From Deltaproteobacteria bacterium (GTDB lineage: Bacteria; Myxococcota_A; Polyangia; DRWM01; JAAZOP01), in NCBI GenBank assembly GCA_016218765.1, contig JACRCZ010000068.1, positions 29,473-93,472 of the forward strand: a stretch of 64,000 bases of DNA, written 5' to 3'. Within the stretch, counting starts at the first letter, position 1. The number at the start of each line of letters is the position of its first letter. Under the pieces are notes generated by a model. The model worked only from the letters and a program-made list of their open reading frames with translations, did not search any database and was not told the origin of the DNA. The position numbers were made by a program, and so were the translations under genes. Of this stretch, positions 49,042 through 58,119 are shown in pieces.

Positions 49042-49953
49042 TCAGATGAACCCGTTACGGCGCAGGTCGTCGACGATCTCGCGCACGGTTTCGCGCACGA
49101 GGGATTCGGCGCGGGTGCGATCGGAGTCATCGATCCATCCATCCTCGTATTCCCAGACGCCGTAAGAGTAGTCGGTCGCGCGGAGGACGGAAATGGCCGC
49201 GGCGCGGGACTCGCGCAGGGCGCGCAGGGCGGAGGTCTCGGCGGCGCTGACGCCCGCGGGGTTGGCGGTCAGGTCTTCGTCGTCGCGTGCTTCTTCGGTC
49301 ATCCATTCGAAGCCGACGGCGGGGAGGCCGGGGCGAGCGCAGGGCGGGACGTAGGGGTCGGAGAGGAGGTCGACGTCGATGGCGACCGGCGTTTCCCCGT
49401 CGTGCGCGAACGGCTGGTCGTCGTTGAGGCGTTCGCCGAGGGTGGCCGGGTCGCAGGGTGGGGTCGGGTCGCCGTCGGTTTCGAGGACGGTCTCGTGGAT
49501 CAGGGTGCGTCCTTCGGCTTCGGAGAGGTAGCGGAGGTAGTAGGTGCCCGCGGGCATGTCGCCGTTGAGGCCGTCGGGGACCTCGATCTCTTCCGGGGCA
49601 TCTTCGGGGGAGGCGTCTTCCGGCGCGACGTCTTCCGGCGTGATGTCTTCGGCTGCGACGTCTTCCGGGGCGACGACGTCGGCGATGGCGTCGATCGGGG
49701 TGGTGGTATCGGGGGCGACGTCGGCGGTGGTGTCGGTGGCGTCGGCGGCGTCCGGTTCCGTGCCTGCGAGGTTGAGGCCGCCGTCGCAGGCGCCGCCGGC
49801 GGTGCCGAGGCCGAGGGCGACGGCGGGGACGGCGGCGCCGCGCAGGACGCGTTCGGCGATGGTCCCGGTGCGTCTGGCCTGCGGGTGGCGGGAGGGGTAG
49901 CGGGCCTTGCGGTACCTGCGGACCTTGTGGATGGTGAGCTTTCCGTTCCTCAT
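49042..49953 (-). CDS. Acidic exported protein with YPSRH leader, copy A (candidate maturase substrate)
   Basis: 303 residues, paralogous to copy B over its full length. Leader RKARYPSRHPQARR, hydrophobic segment ending GTAGGAC, shared GGLNLAGTEPDAADATD, then an acidic low-complexity region with repeated PED triplets (about 80-115), RYLSEAEGRTLIHETV, PAVGFEWMTEEARDDEDL and terminal LRRNGFI. ATG 49953 has GGAGG 7 nt upstream. First gene of the three-gene operon with the radical SAM enzyme; a sigma-54-like site is about 47 nt upstream. Confidence 0.8.
   Translation of the reverse strand: MRNGKLTIHKVRRYRKARYPSRHPQARRTGTIAERVLRGAAVPAVALGLGTAGGACDGGLNLAGTEPDAADATDTTADVAPDTTTPIDAIADVVAPEDVAAEDITPEDVAPEDASPEDAPEEIEVPDGLNGDMPAGTYYLRYLSEAEGRTLIHETVLETDGDPTPPCDPATLGERLNDDQPFAHDGETPVAIDVDLLSDPYVPPCARPGLPAVGFEWMTEEARDDEDLTANPAGVSAAETSALRALRESRAAAISVLRATDYSYGVWEYEDGWIDDSDRTRAESLVRETVREIVDDLRRNGFI
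49732..49839. repeat. Near-identical segment shared with 48766-48873
   Basis: Partner copy in gene A; see the entry at 48766. Both copies sit at the junction of the hydrophobic leader and the mature protein. Confidence 0.85.
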
Positions 49954-49999
49954 TGCCTGGCCTCCGGCGTTGGTCGCTGCCCGAGCGGGTGCAGCAGGA

Positions 50000-50015
50000 T
50001 GCGGGTGATATGCCA
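50000..50015 (-). promoter_or_regulatory. Possible sigma-54 promoter of the maturase operon
   Basis: Minus-strand TGGCAT-ATCAC-CCGCA keeps the essential GG-N10-GC spacing (consensus TGGCAC-N5-TTGCA) but misses the TT of the -12 element. It would start transcription near 49990, about 37 nt before ATG 49953. No enhancer-binding protein gene is nearby. Confidence 0.3.
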
Positions 50016-50187
50016 ACGCGCAGCCGGGGCTGGTGCGTGGCACAAGCCCATCATTTCCAGTCGTTACGAGCAGTCGCGTGCCGCTACGGGGCGGGTGCGA
50101 AGGCACGAGGCGGCACAGAACGACGGGGAATGGGGAGGGGAACGGGCAACGGGCAATGAGCGCGTGCGGGGGACGGGCGATCAAGTC

Positions 50188-50217
50188 CGTTGCCCCTCGG
50201 CGGTTTCCGATGCTAGT
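50188..50217 (+). promoter_or_regulatory. Possible promoter of cheB
   Basis: TTGCCC (50188-50193), 18 nt, TAGTTT (50212-50217). Confidence 0.35.
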
Positions 50218-50256
50218 TTGCCGCGGTGGGGGCGAGGTGTTGCGGGCTCGCGGATC

Positions 50257-51336
50257 ATGATCGACGCTGCGAACGGGAAGCGCGCCATCCGGGTCCTGGT
50301 GGTTGACGACTCCATCCTGGCCCGCCAGATCATCCGGACCGTGCTTTCCGCCGATGCCGACATCGAGGTTGTCGGCACGGCGGCCAGCGGCCGGGAGGCC
50401 ATCGACCTGGTCCTGCAGCTTCGGCCCGACATCGTCACGATGGACCTGCGAATGCCGGGGCTGGACGGGCTCGCGACCACGGCGGAGATCATGCGCCGGC
50501 GTCCGACGCCGGTGGTCGTCGTGACGGCGTCGGTCTTCCGGCAGCAGCAGCAGGACGTGTTCGCCCTGTTCAAGTACGGGGTGCTGGACGTGCTGGAGAA
50601 GCCGGGTCCCCCGTCCGACCCCGCCAGCGCCGCGGCGGCGCGGATCCTGGTCGAGAAGGTCAAGATCCTCTGCCGCGTGAAGGTCTCGTACTTCGGCCCG
50701 GCGTCGGCTCCGGACCGTTCGTCGCGGCGGCGTGTCGCGCCGCTCCCGGGGCATCGCAAGGCGATCGGCATCGGGGCGTCCACGGGTGGCCCGCGCGTGC
50801 TGCTCGACCTGCTGCGCGAGCTGCCGGCCGACCTGCAGGCGCCGGTTTTCATCGCCCAGCACATGTCGGAGAGTTTCGTCGAGGGGTTCGGTGCGTGGCT
50901 GTCGGCCGAGTCGGGTCGCAGCATCCTGGTGGGCCGGGACGGCTCGCTGGCGCAGCCCGGCCAGGTGTGGCTTGCCCCGGGCGACCGGAACATGGTGATC
51001 GAGACGCCCGGCATCATCCGTCTCGACGACGGGCCCGCTCCGGCCGGCATCCGTCCTTCGGTCGATGCGTTGTTGGTCTCCCTCGCGGCGACCTACCGAG
51101 CCGGCGCCGTGGGAGTGGTGCTCACGGGGATCGGCAAGGACGGCTCCGAGGGCGTGGTGGCGGTCAAGCGGGCCGGAGGCGTCACGCTGGTGCAGGACGA
51201 GGCGAGCTGCGTCGTGTACGGCATGCCGGGCGCGGCGCTGCGGACCGGCGCCGTGGACGAGGTCGTGGCGCTGGAGAAGCTCGCCGGGCGACTGGCCGAG
51301 CTGGTGGGCCGTGCGCCCGTGGGGTCCGGACCGTAG
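50257..51336 (+). CDS. cheB: Chemotaxis response-regulator methylesterase CheB
   Basis: 359 residues. REC domain about 11-130 with D17/D18, phospho-acceptor D63 (MDLRMPGLDG) and a Lys in LEKPG; methylesterase domain about 165-350 with GASTGGPRVL (catalytic Ser), QHMSE (His) and GIGKDGSEG (Asp). It removes methyl groups from, or deamidates, chemoreceptors. Convergent with the cheR gene (15-nt gap), so it is transcribed apart from the rest of its pathway. Myxococcus FrzG, the Frz counterpart, is usually described without REC; here REC is present. Confidence 0.95.
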   Translation: MIDAANGKRAIRVLVVDDSILARQIIRTVLSADADIEVVGTAASGREAIDLVLQLRPDIVTMDLRMPGLDGLATTAEIMRRRPTPVVVVTASVFRQQQQDVFALFKYGVLDVLEKPGPPSDPASAAAARILVEKVKILCRVKVSYFGPASAPDRSSRRRVAPLPGHRKAIGIGASTGGPRVLLDLLRELPADLQAPVFIAQHMSESFVEGFGAWLSAESGRSILVGRDGSLAQPGQVWLAPGDRNMVIETPGIIRLDDGPAPAGIRPSVDALLVSLAATYRAGAVGVVLTGIGKDGSEGVVAVKRAGGVTLVQDEASCVVYGMPGAALRTGAVDEVVALEKLAGRLAELVGRAPVGSGP

Positions 51337-51351
51337 GCCGGACGAGAAACG

Positions 51352-52863
51352 CTAGGATCCGCCCAGCTTGAGCCGGACGATCTGCTGCTCGGCCAGCTCC
51401 GCCAGCGCTCGCGCGCCGAGCTCCACCGGCAGCTCGGCCGCCACCGGCTTGTCCGGCTGCGCGTGCACCACCCGGATGGCCGCGGAAAACGCCCGCACGG
51501 CCTCCTCGCGGTTGCCCTGCCCGGCCTGGAGCTTGCCCAGGGTGTAGTGTGCGAGGGGGAGATCGCGATCGAGGAACAGCGCCTTGCGCACTTCGCCCAC
51601 GGCATCTTCGAGTGCCTCCGCCTCTGCCAGCAGCATGCCGAGCAGCAGATGGGCGGCGGCGCACAACGGATCGATGTCGAGGACCTTGATGCACTCGTCC
51701 GCGGCGGCGGCGCGCTCTCCGCGCCCGCAGAGGAGGTGGCCCCGGAGCAGGCGCGCGGGGGCGCAGTGCGGGGCCCTGTCCAGGAGGCGATCCACGATCT
51801 CCGCGGCCGCCTCGTGCCGGTCCGCGAGGCAGTGCCGCCGGGCGAGCTCGCACAGTCCGGCGGTGTTTTCGTCCGGCCCGGGCGCCGCCGCGGCCGGGGC
51901 CTTGACCTTCGTTCCGGCGGAGGGGACGACGGGATCGCGCGGAAGCGGACCTCTCACGTGCTCGCCGGCCGGGGTTGCGGGCCGTTCCGGCCGCGGCTTG
52001 CGGTAGGCGACGTAGTCCTGCGAGCTGACGGTCTCGCAGGTCTGCCGCAGTCCCGGGAAGTTCTCGGTGTAGCCCAGAAACAGGAACCCGTCCGGCTCCA
52101 GCATGCGCCACAGGTTGTCCAGCAGGCGTACGGTGGAGGGTCCGTCCAGGTAGATGATCACGTTGCAGCAGAAGATGACGTCGAAGCCGGCCATGCCGGG
52201 CTGGTCCGGCAGTCCCGGATCGACGAGGTTGGCGCGGCGGAACGACGTGTGCCGGCGCACGGCCTCGTTCACTTCGAGGATCCCGTGCTCGCCGGGACAC
52301 GGCGCGAAGAACCCGGCCTTGATGTTGGGCGGCGCGAAGCGCAGGGGCCAGCTTCCGTAGCGGGCGAGGCGGGCCTTCGCCAGCGCCCGCTCGTTGATGT
52401 CGCACCCGACGACCTCGAGTCCGAACGGGTTCCACTTCGACCGGTGGGGCCAGAGCGACATCACGATCGAGTAGACCTCGTCACCCGACGAGCAGCCGGC
52501 GCTGAGGAGTCGGAGCGGGCGGGGGCTCCGGTTCTTGCGTGCGAGCAGCTCCGGCAGCACGCGCGCGCAGAGCAGCTCGAACCTGCCGCGGTGCCGGAAG
52601 AAGTGCGTTTCGGTGTTGGTGTACTCCGAGAGCAGGGCGGGCAGCTCGCGGCCGTCGTCGCCGTCGGAGAGCAGGTCGCGCAGGTAGTCGGCGGGATTCG
52701 AGCGGCCGAGCGCCCGCATGCGTTCGCGGACGGCATCGGCCAGGCTGCGTTCCTGGAGCTGTCCTCCCCGGAAGCCGAACCGGCCGCGCAGGAGCTGGGC
52801 GATGTGGTTCCGGATCTCGGCGCCCGGATCTTCGGTCTTCGGGCCGATGCCGATCGACCCCAA
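51352..52863 (-). CDS. cheR: CheR-type MCP methyltransferase with TPR tail (FrzF-like)
   Basis: 503 residues. N-terminal CheR helices, SAM-binding Rossmann core with SAGCSSGDEVYS near 110, CDINERALAKAR and CCNVIIYLD, linker about 300-345, then TPR-like repeats (about 345-490). Methylates Glu on chemoreceptors. The domain order matches Myxococcus FrzF. Start TTG 52863 was chosen because GGAAGG lies 7 nt upstream and the cheA stop is only 4 nt away; GTG 52881 has no ribosome-binding site. Confidence 0.93.
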   Translation of the reverse strand: MGSIGIGPKTEDPGAEIRNHIAQLLRGRFGFRGGQLQERSLADAVRERMRALGRSNPADYLRDLLSDGDDGRELPALLSEYTNTETHFFRHRGRFELLCARVLPELLARKNRSPRPLRLLSAGCSSGDEVYSIVMSLWPHRSKWNPFGLEVVGCDINERALAKARLARYGSWPLRFAPPNIKAGFFAPCPGEHGILEVNEAVRRHTSFRRANLVDPGLPDQPGMAGFDVIFCCNVIIYLDGPSTVRLLDNLWRMLEPDGFLFLGYTENFPGLRQTCETVSSQDYVAYRKPRPERPATPAGEHVRGPLPRDPVVPSAGTKVKAPAAAAPGPDENTAGLCELARRHCLADRHEAAAEIVDRLLDRAPHCAPARLLRGHLLCGRGERAAAADECIKVLDIDPLCAAAHLLLGMLLAEAEALEDAVGEVRKALFLDRDLPLAHYTLGKLQAGQGNREEAVRAFSAAIRVVHAQPDKPVAAELPVELGARALAELAEQQIVRLKLGGS

Positions 52864-52867
52864 GGGG

Positions 52868-55231
52868 CTACCTTCCCGCACCGGAGCGTGCGCCGGCGGG
52901 CGGCTCGCCCAGGAAGCGTCCCGCGGTGGCGAGCAGCACGTCCTGGCTGAACTCGGACTTGAGCAGATACGCGTCCGCGCCCAGCTCCAGGCCCCGGCGC
53001 CGGTCTTCCGGGGAGGAGAGGGAGGTGACGATGACGATGGGCGTCCGCGCATGGCGTTCGCTGGCGCGCAGGGCGGTCGTCAGCTCGAAGCCGTCCATTT
53101 CCGGCATCTGGACGTCGACGAAGAAGAGCCCGTAGCTCCCTGCGCGCGACTTCTCGAGGGCGTCGCGGCCGTTCACCGCGGTATCCACCGACCAGCCTGC
53201 GGCGGCGAGGATGTCCTTGACGATTTCGCGGGTCGAGAAGGCATCGTCGACGACCAGGATCTTCCGAGGCGGCTCCGGGGCGGCGGCGGGTTTGCCGGGC
53301 ACGGCCAGCGGCACCACCTTGCCGGAGAGCTGCAGGCCGTGCCGGACGAGATCGGGGGCGTGCAGCATCACCACGACCTCGCCCGTGCCCAGGATGGTCG
53401 CGCCGGCGACGTTCGGGATGCTGCGGAGGATGCGACCGAACGTCTTGATCACGATCTGCTGTTCGGCGACGAGACGGTCGACCACGAAGGCGACCCGCTG
53501 GCGGGCATGGCCGAGGAACACGGCCGGGAGGCCCTTTCCGTGCGGTTCGATTGCCGGGTCGACGACGCCGAGGACGGCGCCCAGCTTGACGAGCGGCACC
53601 GAGCGCCGGTCGACCTTGACGATCGGCCGGTCGGCGACGAGCTGGATTTCGCCGGGCTGGATGATGCGCACCATCTCGATGGAGAGCGTGGGGATGCAGT
53701 AGGTCTGGCCGGCCACCTGGACGGTGAGCACCTGGGTGACGGCCAGGGTCAGCGGCAGGACGATTTCGACGCTGGTACCGTTTCCCGGGACGGAGTCCAG
53801 CTCGATCTCGCCCTTGCACTCCTCGACGGCGCGTTTGACGGCGTCCATGCCGATGCCGCGGCCGGAGACGTCGGTGACGCGGTCCGAGGTGCTGAAGCCC
53901 TCGATGAAGATGAGGTACAGGGCCTCGCGATCGCTCAGTCCTTCGGCCTGTGCGGGCGTGAGCACGCCCTTGGCGACGGCGGCCTGCTTGATGCGTGCGG
54001 GATGGAGTCCCCGTCCGTCGTCCCGGACGGCGATGCGGATGCGGCCTCCTTCCTGCCCGGCGCTCATGCGGATCGTCCCGCGCTCCGGTTTGCCCAATCG
54101 CCGCCGCTCGGCCGGCGGCTCGATGCCGTGGTCCACGGCATTGCGCAGGAGGTGGACGAGCGGCGCTTCGATCACCTCCAGCACCTTGTGGTCGAGGCGC
54201 GTCTCGTCTCCGTGGATCTCGATGTCCACGAGCTTGCCGTGCTGCGCGGCCAGATCGCGCACGGCGCGGGGGACGCGCGCGAAGACGGTGGAGGCGGGGA
54301 ACATGCGGATCCTGGCCACTTCGTGCTGCAGGGCATCGAGCAGCAGTTTGTCCTGCAGCGAGCCGGTGCTCAGCCCGATGCGGAACTCGCGGAGTCCGGC
54401 GCGGAGCGTCTTGAGCATCGCGGCCAGCTCGCCGGACTTCGCGGCCCAGCGTTCGGCGAGCTCGGCCGGCAGGTCGCTGCGATCGGCGATCTGCTCCCGC
54501 AAGCCGGCGGCGAGCTTGCCCGCCGCCTCGCACTGGCGGACGAACGCGGCGCAGCGTTGCAGACCGCTTTCCGAGCGGATGTGGCTGATCGCGGCTTCGC
54601 CCACGAGGTTCATGATCGTGTCGAGCTTGGCGATGTCGGCCCGGATGGTGCCGGGCCGGGCGTGGCCTCCGCCGGCGATGGGGATCCTGCGGGTCGTTTC
54701 CGGAGCGGCCGGACCCGGCCCCGGGGGTCGCGCCGGTGTGGGCGCCGGCGGTGCGGACGGGGGCGGCGGCGGCTGTGCCGGCGCCGCGGGCGGGGTCTGC
54801 ACGTTGGACGCGGGCGGAGGCGGCTTCGCCGGCGGCGGCCCGACGCCCGCGAGCTCGACCAGCCTGCGGCACGCGTCCTTCCAATCCGGCCGGGGCTCGC
54901 ACCGGTTCATGAACGCGTCGAGCGACGCGCGGAGGAGGTCCATCCCTTCGAAGAAGGGCCCGAAGATCCGGCTCGCCGGGACCTCGCCGCTGCCCAGGGC
55001 CCCCAGCACGTCCTCGAGGCGGTGTGCGAGCTCGCCCATGGCCTCGACGCCGATCATCCTGGCCGAGCCTTTGAGCGTGTGGAGCTCGCGCGCGACCTCG
55101 CGGGCGACGCCGGCGTCGGCGGGGTCCTTCTCCAGCGACACGAGCAAGGTATCGAGGTGCTGCAGGCGTTCCAGCGAGTCCTGGTGGAACGTGGTCAGGA
55201 TTTCCTCGGGCCACTGCTGCGGGTCCGACAT
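52868..55231 (-). CDS. cheA: Hybrid chemotaxis histidine kinase CheA-REC (FrzE-like)
   Basis: 787 residues. Hpt with H51 (RELHTLKGSARM), Pro-rich linker (about 130-185), dimerisation region, HATPase (HLLRNAVDHGIE, DDGRGLHP, SGRGIGMDAVK), CheW-like P5 domain, and a C-terminal REC domain (about 650-770) with ILVVDDAFSTR and VDVQMPEMDG. CheA-REC fusion is the FrzE layout; a separate CheY is absent from the window. 2 nt behind cheW, 4 nt ahead of cheR. Confidence 0.95.
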   Translation of the reverse strand: MSDPQQWPEEILTTFHQDSLERLQHLDTLLVSLEKDPADAGVAREVARELHTLKGSARMIGVEAMGELAHRLEDVLGALGSGEVPASRIFGPFFEGMDLLRASLDAFMNRCEPRPDWKDACRRLVELAGVGPPPAKPPPPASNVQTPPAAPAQPPPPPSAPPAPTPARPPGPGPAAPETTRRIPIAGGGHARPGTIRADIAKLDTIMNLVGEAAISHIRSESGLQRCAAFVRQCEAAGKLAAGLREQIADRSDLPAELAERWAAKSGELAAMLKTLRAGLREFRIGLSTGSLQDKLLLDALQHEVARIRMFPASTVFARVPRAVRDLAAQHGKLVDIEIHGDETRLDHKVLEVIEAPLVHLLRNAVDHGIEPPAERRRLGKPERGTIRMSAGQEGGRIRIAVRDDGRGLHPARIKQAAVAKGVLTPAQAEGLSDREALYLIFIEGFSTSDRVTDVSGRGIGMDAVKRAVEECKGEIELDSVPGNGTSVEIVLPLTLAVTQVLTVQVAGQTYCIPTLSIEMVRIIQPGEIQLVADRPIVKVDRRSVPLVKLGAVLGVVDPAIEPHGKGLPAVFLGHARQRVAFVVDRLVAEQQIVIKTFGRILRSIPNVAGATILGTGEVVVMLHAPDLVRHGLQLSGKVVPLAVPGKPAAAPEPPRKILVVDDAFSTREIVKDILAAAGWSVDTAVNGRDALEKSRAGSYGLFFVDVQMPEMDGFELTTALRASERHARTPIVIVTSLSSPEDRRRGLELGADAYLLKSEFSQDVLLATAGRFLGEPPAGARSGAGR

Positions 55232-55233
55232 GG

Positions 55234-56265
55234 CTATCCGCCCTCGAGCACGCCGATCAGCGCGGGCGCGCTCACGGCGCAGACCGCGGTCGCGTCCCAG
55301 TCGAACTCCCCCTCGAGGAAGCCGCCGATGTGCTCCTCGTTGGTGGCGAGCGGCGGCTGGATGTCGGCGGCGCGGACCTCGCAGATCCCGAGCACGCTAT
55401 CGACCCGGAGTCCGACGACGACTCCGGAGGCTTCGGCGACGACGATCCGGACGTCGGCCGCCGCCGGTTCCGCGGCCTCCTGCACGTGCAGGAACCGTCC
55501 CCGCCGGACGACCGGGCGAAGGGCGCCGCGGATGTTGACCGCGCCCAGCACGTAGGGCGCGGTGCAGGGGATGGGGGTGACCGGCGGGAGGGTGACGATC
55601 TCGCGCGTGTGTTCGGCGCGGATCGCGTAGGGGCTGTCGCCGAGGGCGAAGCGCACGAAGGTGACGAGATCGCCGGCCCGGCTTCCCGCCTTTTCCACGG
55701 GCCGGCTGAGCTCCACGGCGCGCTGGTGCAGGATGCGGCGGACGTGCTCGCGCCGGGCGGGATCGCCGTCGGGCTCGTCCGGCGCGAGGGGGAGGCGGGG
55801 TGGGGCGACGTCCTGGGCCAGGACGCGGTCGAGATCGAGGATGAGCAGCAGTCCGTCCTCGAGTTTGGCGATGGCCGAGACGAAGTTCCGGAGCGGGACC
55901 CTGGTCCCGGGCGGCTCGATGGCCGCGTCCGGGATGCGCCGGACGTTCGCGACGTCGTCGACGACGAGGCCTGTCCGCTGGCCGGCGACGTCGGTGATGA
56001 CGATGTTGCCGCGCAGGCCGCGGTGGGCCGGCTTGAACCCCAGTGCGCGGCGCGCGTCGACGACGGGGATGACGGTGCCGCGGTAGTTGATGATGCCTTC
56101 GGCGAGCCCGACCTCGCCGCCCTCGAGGCGCGTGATCTCGACCAGGTCGATCACCTCGCACAGACTGCGCACGGCGACGCCGAACGGCACGTCGGAGACG
56201 TGCAGCAGGAGCAGCTCCTGCTCGGGCCCCGCCTCGCTCGGGGCGTCGCCCCGGTCCTCGCTCAC
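55234..56265 (-). CDS. Double CheW-domain coupling protein
   Basis: 343 residues with two CheW domains, about 15-150 ([16 protein letters not shown]) and about 195-335 ([15 protein letters not shown]). Bridges receptor and kinase; a two-domain form could link receptor units in one array. GTG 56265 overlaps the MCP stop (GTGA). Confidence 0.9.
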   Translation of the reverse strand: MSEDRGDAPSEAGPEQELLLLHVSDVPFGVAVRSLCEVIDLVEITRLEGGEVGLAEGIINYRGTVIPVVDARRALGFKPAHRGLRGNIVITDVAGQRTGLVVDDVANVRRIPDAAIEPPGTRVPLRNFVSAIAKLEDGLLLILDLDRVLAQDVAPPRLPLAPDEPDGDPARREHVRRILHQRAVELSRPVEKAGSRAGDLVTFVRFALGDSPYAIRAEHTREIVTLPPVTPIPCTAPYVLGAVNIRGALRPVVRRGRFLHVQEAAEPAAADVRIVVAEASGVVVGLRVDSVLGICEVRAADIQPPLATNEEHIGGFLEGEFDWDATAVCAVSAPALIGVLEGG

Positions 56266-57869
56266 GCGTGCTCCTTGCGCTCGGCCTTTCCCAACGACTG
56301 GAAGCCCGCCGCGCTGTCCCTGAGCTTGCCGGCGAGCCTGGTGAGCGACTGGGCGCCGTCGAAGGCGTCGCGTGCGGCGCGTGCGACCTCCTGGGAGCTG
56401 GCGGTGAGGTCCTTGACCGTCTTGGCCATGTCGTCGGTGGCGGCGGTCTGCTGTCGGGTGGAGACCTGGATGCCCTGCGCGCTGTCGACGGTGCGGCGCA
56501 GCATTTCGCCCATGCGTCCCAGGGAGGCGGCGACCTGGGCCGAGAGCTCGGTGCCCTTCTCGACGTGCTTGTTGACCTGTTCGGTGGCCATCACGGAGGC
56601 GCTGGTCGAATCCTGGATTTCCTTGATGAGCCCCTTGATCTCCTTGGTCGACTCCACGACGTTCTCGGCGAGCTTGCGGATTTCGACGGCGACGACCGAG
56701 AAGCCGCGACCGGCCTCGCCGGCGCGGGCCGCTTCGATGGCGGCGTTGAGGGCCAGGAGGTTGGTCTGTCCGGCGATTCCGTCGATGATCTCGGTCACTT
56801 CGGTGATGGCCAGCGACTTCTCTCCCAAGGCCATGATCCGCTTGCTCGCCTCGGCGGTGGCGGCGCCGATCTTGTCGATCGCCTTGGCCGCGTTGCCGAC
56901 CGCCTGTTGGCTCTGCTCGGCGAGCTCGACGTTGCCGCCGGCCATCTGGAAGACCTCGGCGGCGCGCCGTTCGATTTCCTTGGCGGTGGCGGCCAGCTCA
57001 TCGATCGAGGTCGAGGATTCGGTCAGGGCGGCGGCCTGTTCGGAGCTGGCGGCCGACTGCTGCTGGCTGGAGCTGAGGAGTTGGACGGCGGCGGAGTCGA
57101 GCTTGACGGAGGCCTCGGTGAGGTCCTTGCTGACGACCTCCAGGGAGGCGACGAGCCGGTTGATTCCCTTGGCCAGGGTCGCCAGCGCTTCGCTCTCGAA
57201 GTTCTCCTGAGCGCGGGCGGCGAGGTTGCCCGCGAGCGCGCCCTTGAGGGTGGCCAGGAAGTCGGAGACGCCGATGCCGAGATCCATCGCGCTGCGGTGC
57301 AGCCGCTCCGCGCTCTGCTCGTGCGCCTCGAGCATGAGGTTGATGCCGTCGCCCAGGCGTCGCATGTCGTCGCCGGCGTCGGTCAGGCGGGCGCGCACCC
57401 CGTCCTCGCCGCGTCCGGCGCGGTCGAGGACCTCGAGGAGGTGCGCGGTGTTCTCGCGCATCCGCTCGTTGTGCCGGCGTTCCTGTCCCACGACGGTCTG
57501 CAGGCGGCCGAGGAGGGCGTTGAGCGTGACGCCGACCTTGGCGATGATTTCGATCGACGAGGCTTCGGGGGCCCGGACGGTCAGGTCTCCTTCCTGCGCC
57601 CGGCGCAGCACGGCGAGGTGCTCGCCGAGTCCCATGGCCAGCTCCATGCTTTCCGAGCTCGTGCGCGCCTGTTCGGTTTCGAAGCCCGAGAGCACGCCGT
57701 TGACCAGCTCGCAGAGCTGGGTGAGCTTGCCGTCCCCCGCCGGCACGGGGGCCCGCGACTGCAGCTCTCCCCTGGAGAACCTGCGCAAGGCGCCGAGGAT
57801 GCCGTCGAGGGCGTCGCCTCCGCCGTTCCCCTCCGCGCGCGCCACGTCGCTTCCGATTGCTGCTGCCAT
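56262..57869 (-). CDS. Cytosolic methyl-accepting chemotaxis protein (FrzCD-like)
   Basis: 535 residues with no TM helix or signal peptide. Two HAMP-like stretches (about 20-240) precede the coiled-coil signalling domain; the hairpin tip reads [20 protein letters not shown] soluble receptor of this kind senses a cytoplasmic cue, as FrzCD does. No PAS, GAF or haem-binding domain is evident in the N-terminal part, so the signal probably reaches it through protein contact. ATG 57869 has GGAGG. It starts 12 nt behind tusA, at the junction of the metabolic and sensory halves of the operon. Confidence 0.93.
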   Translation of the reverse strand: MAAAIGSDVARAEGNGGGDALDGILGALRRFSRGELQSRAPVPAGDGKLTQLCELVNGVLSGFETEQARTSSESMELAMGLGEHLAVLRRAQEGDLTVRAPEASSIEIIAKVGVTLNALLGRLQTVVGQERRHNERMRENTAHLLEVLDRAGRGEDGVRARLTDAGDDMRRLGDGINLMLEAHEQSAERLHRSAMDLGIGVSDFLATLKGALAGNLAARAQENFESEALATLAKGINRLVASLEVVSKDLTEASVKLDSAAVQLLSSSQQQSAASSEQAAALTESSTSIDELAATAKEIERRAAEVFQMAGGNVELAEQSQQAVGNAAKAIDKIGAATAEASKRIMALGEKSLAITEVTEIIDGIAGQTNLLALNAAIEAARAGEAGRGFSVVAVEIRKLAENVVESTKEIKGLIKEIQDSTSASVMATEQVNKHVEKGTELSAQVAASLGRMGEMLRRTVDSAQGIQVSTRQQTAATDDMAKTVKDLTASSQEVARAARDAFDGAQSLTRLAGKLRDSAAGFQSLGKAERKEHA

Positions 57870-57881
57870 GGGACGTCCTCC

Positions 57882-58106
57882 TCAGAACTGGATCTGGACG
57901 CGCACCTTGCTGCCGCCGTCGCTTCTCACCCAGAGCAGCGGCTTCTTGAGTCGCTGGCACCAGGCGCGCACGTCCTTCTCGAAGGTCGGGCAATCGCCCA
58001 CGACCTCAAGCGTGTCGCCGGCCGGGAGCTCCGCGCTCTTGATCGCGATTTTGAGCACGGGTTCCGGGCAGCGCATCCCGCAGGCGTCGATCACCGTGTT
58101 GGCCAT
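57882..58106 (-). CDS. TusA-family sulfur carrier protein
   Basis: 74 residues, typical. The CPxP motif is present in CGMRCPEPVLK with the persulfide-carrying Cys. TusA-like proteins shuttle sulfur (or selenium) to tRNA, molybdenum enzymes or Hdr-like sulfur-oxidising complexes. It lies 13 nt behind the hydrogenase large subunit and 12 nt ahead of the MCP, with GGAGGAGG before ATG 58106. Its place in an Hdr/hydrogenase operon suggests service to that complex; this is inference. Confidence 0.9.
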   Translation of the reverse strand: MANTVIDACGMRCPEPVLKIAIKSAELPAGDTLEVVGDCPTFEKDVRAWCQRLKKPLLWVRSDGGSKVRVQIQF

Positions 58107-58119
58107 GGTCGTCCTCCTC

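Larger units (their letters stand above)
49954..50256. other. 303-bp intergenic region between divergent operons
   Basis: Holds a sigma-54-like site (minus strand, 50000-50015), a short dispersed repeat (GAACGGGCAACGGGCAATG, 50140-50157) and a predicted promoter for cheB (50188-50217). I find no convincing small gene in it. Confidence 0.6.

Noticed and set aside
50034..50060. + strand sigma-54 site at TGGCACAAGCCC before cheB
   Set aside because: The -24 half looks right but there is no GC at the required -12 spacing.
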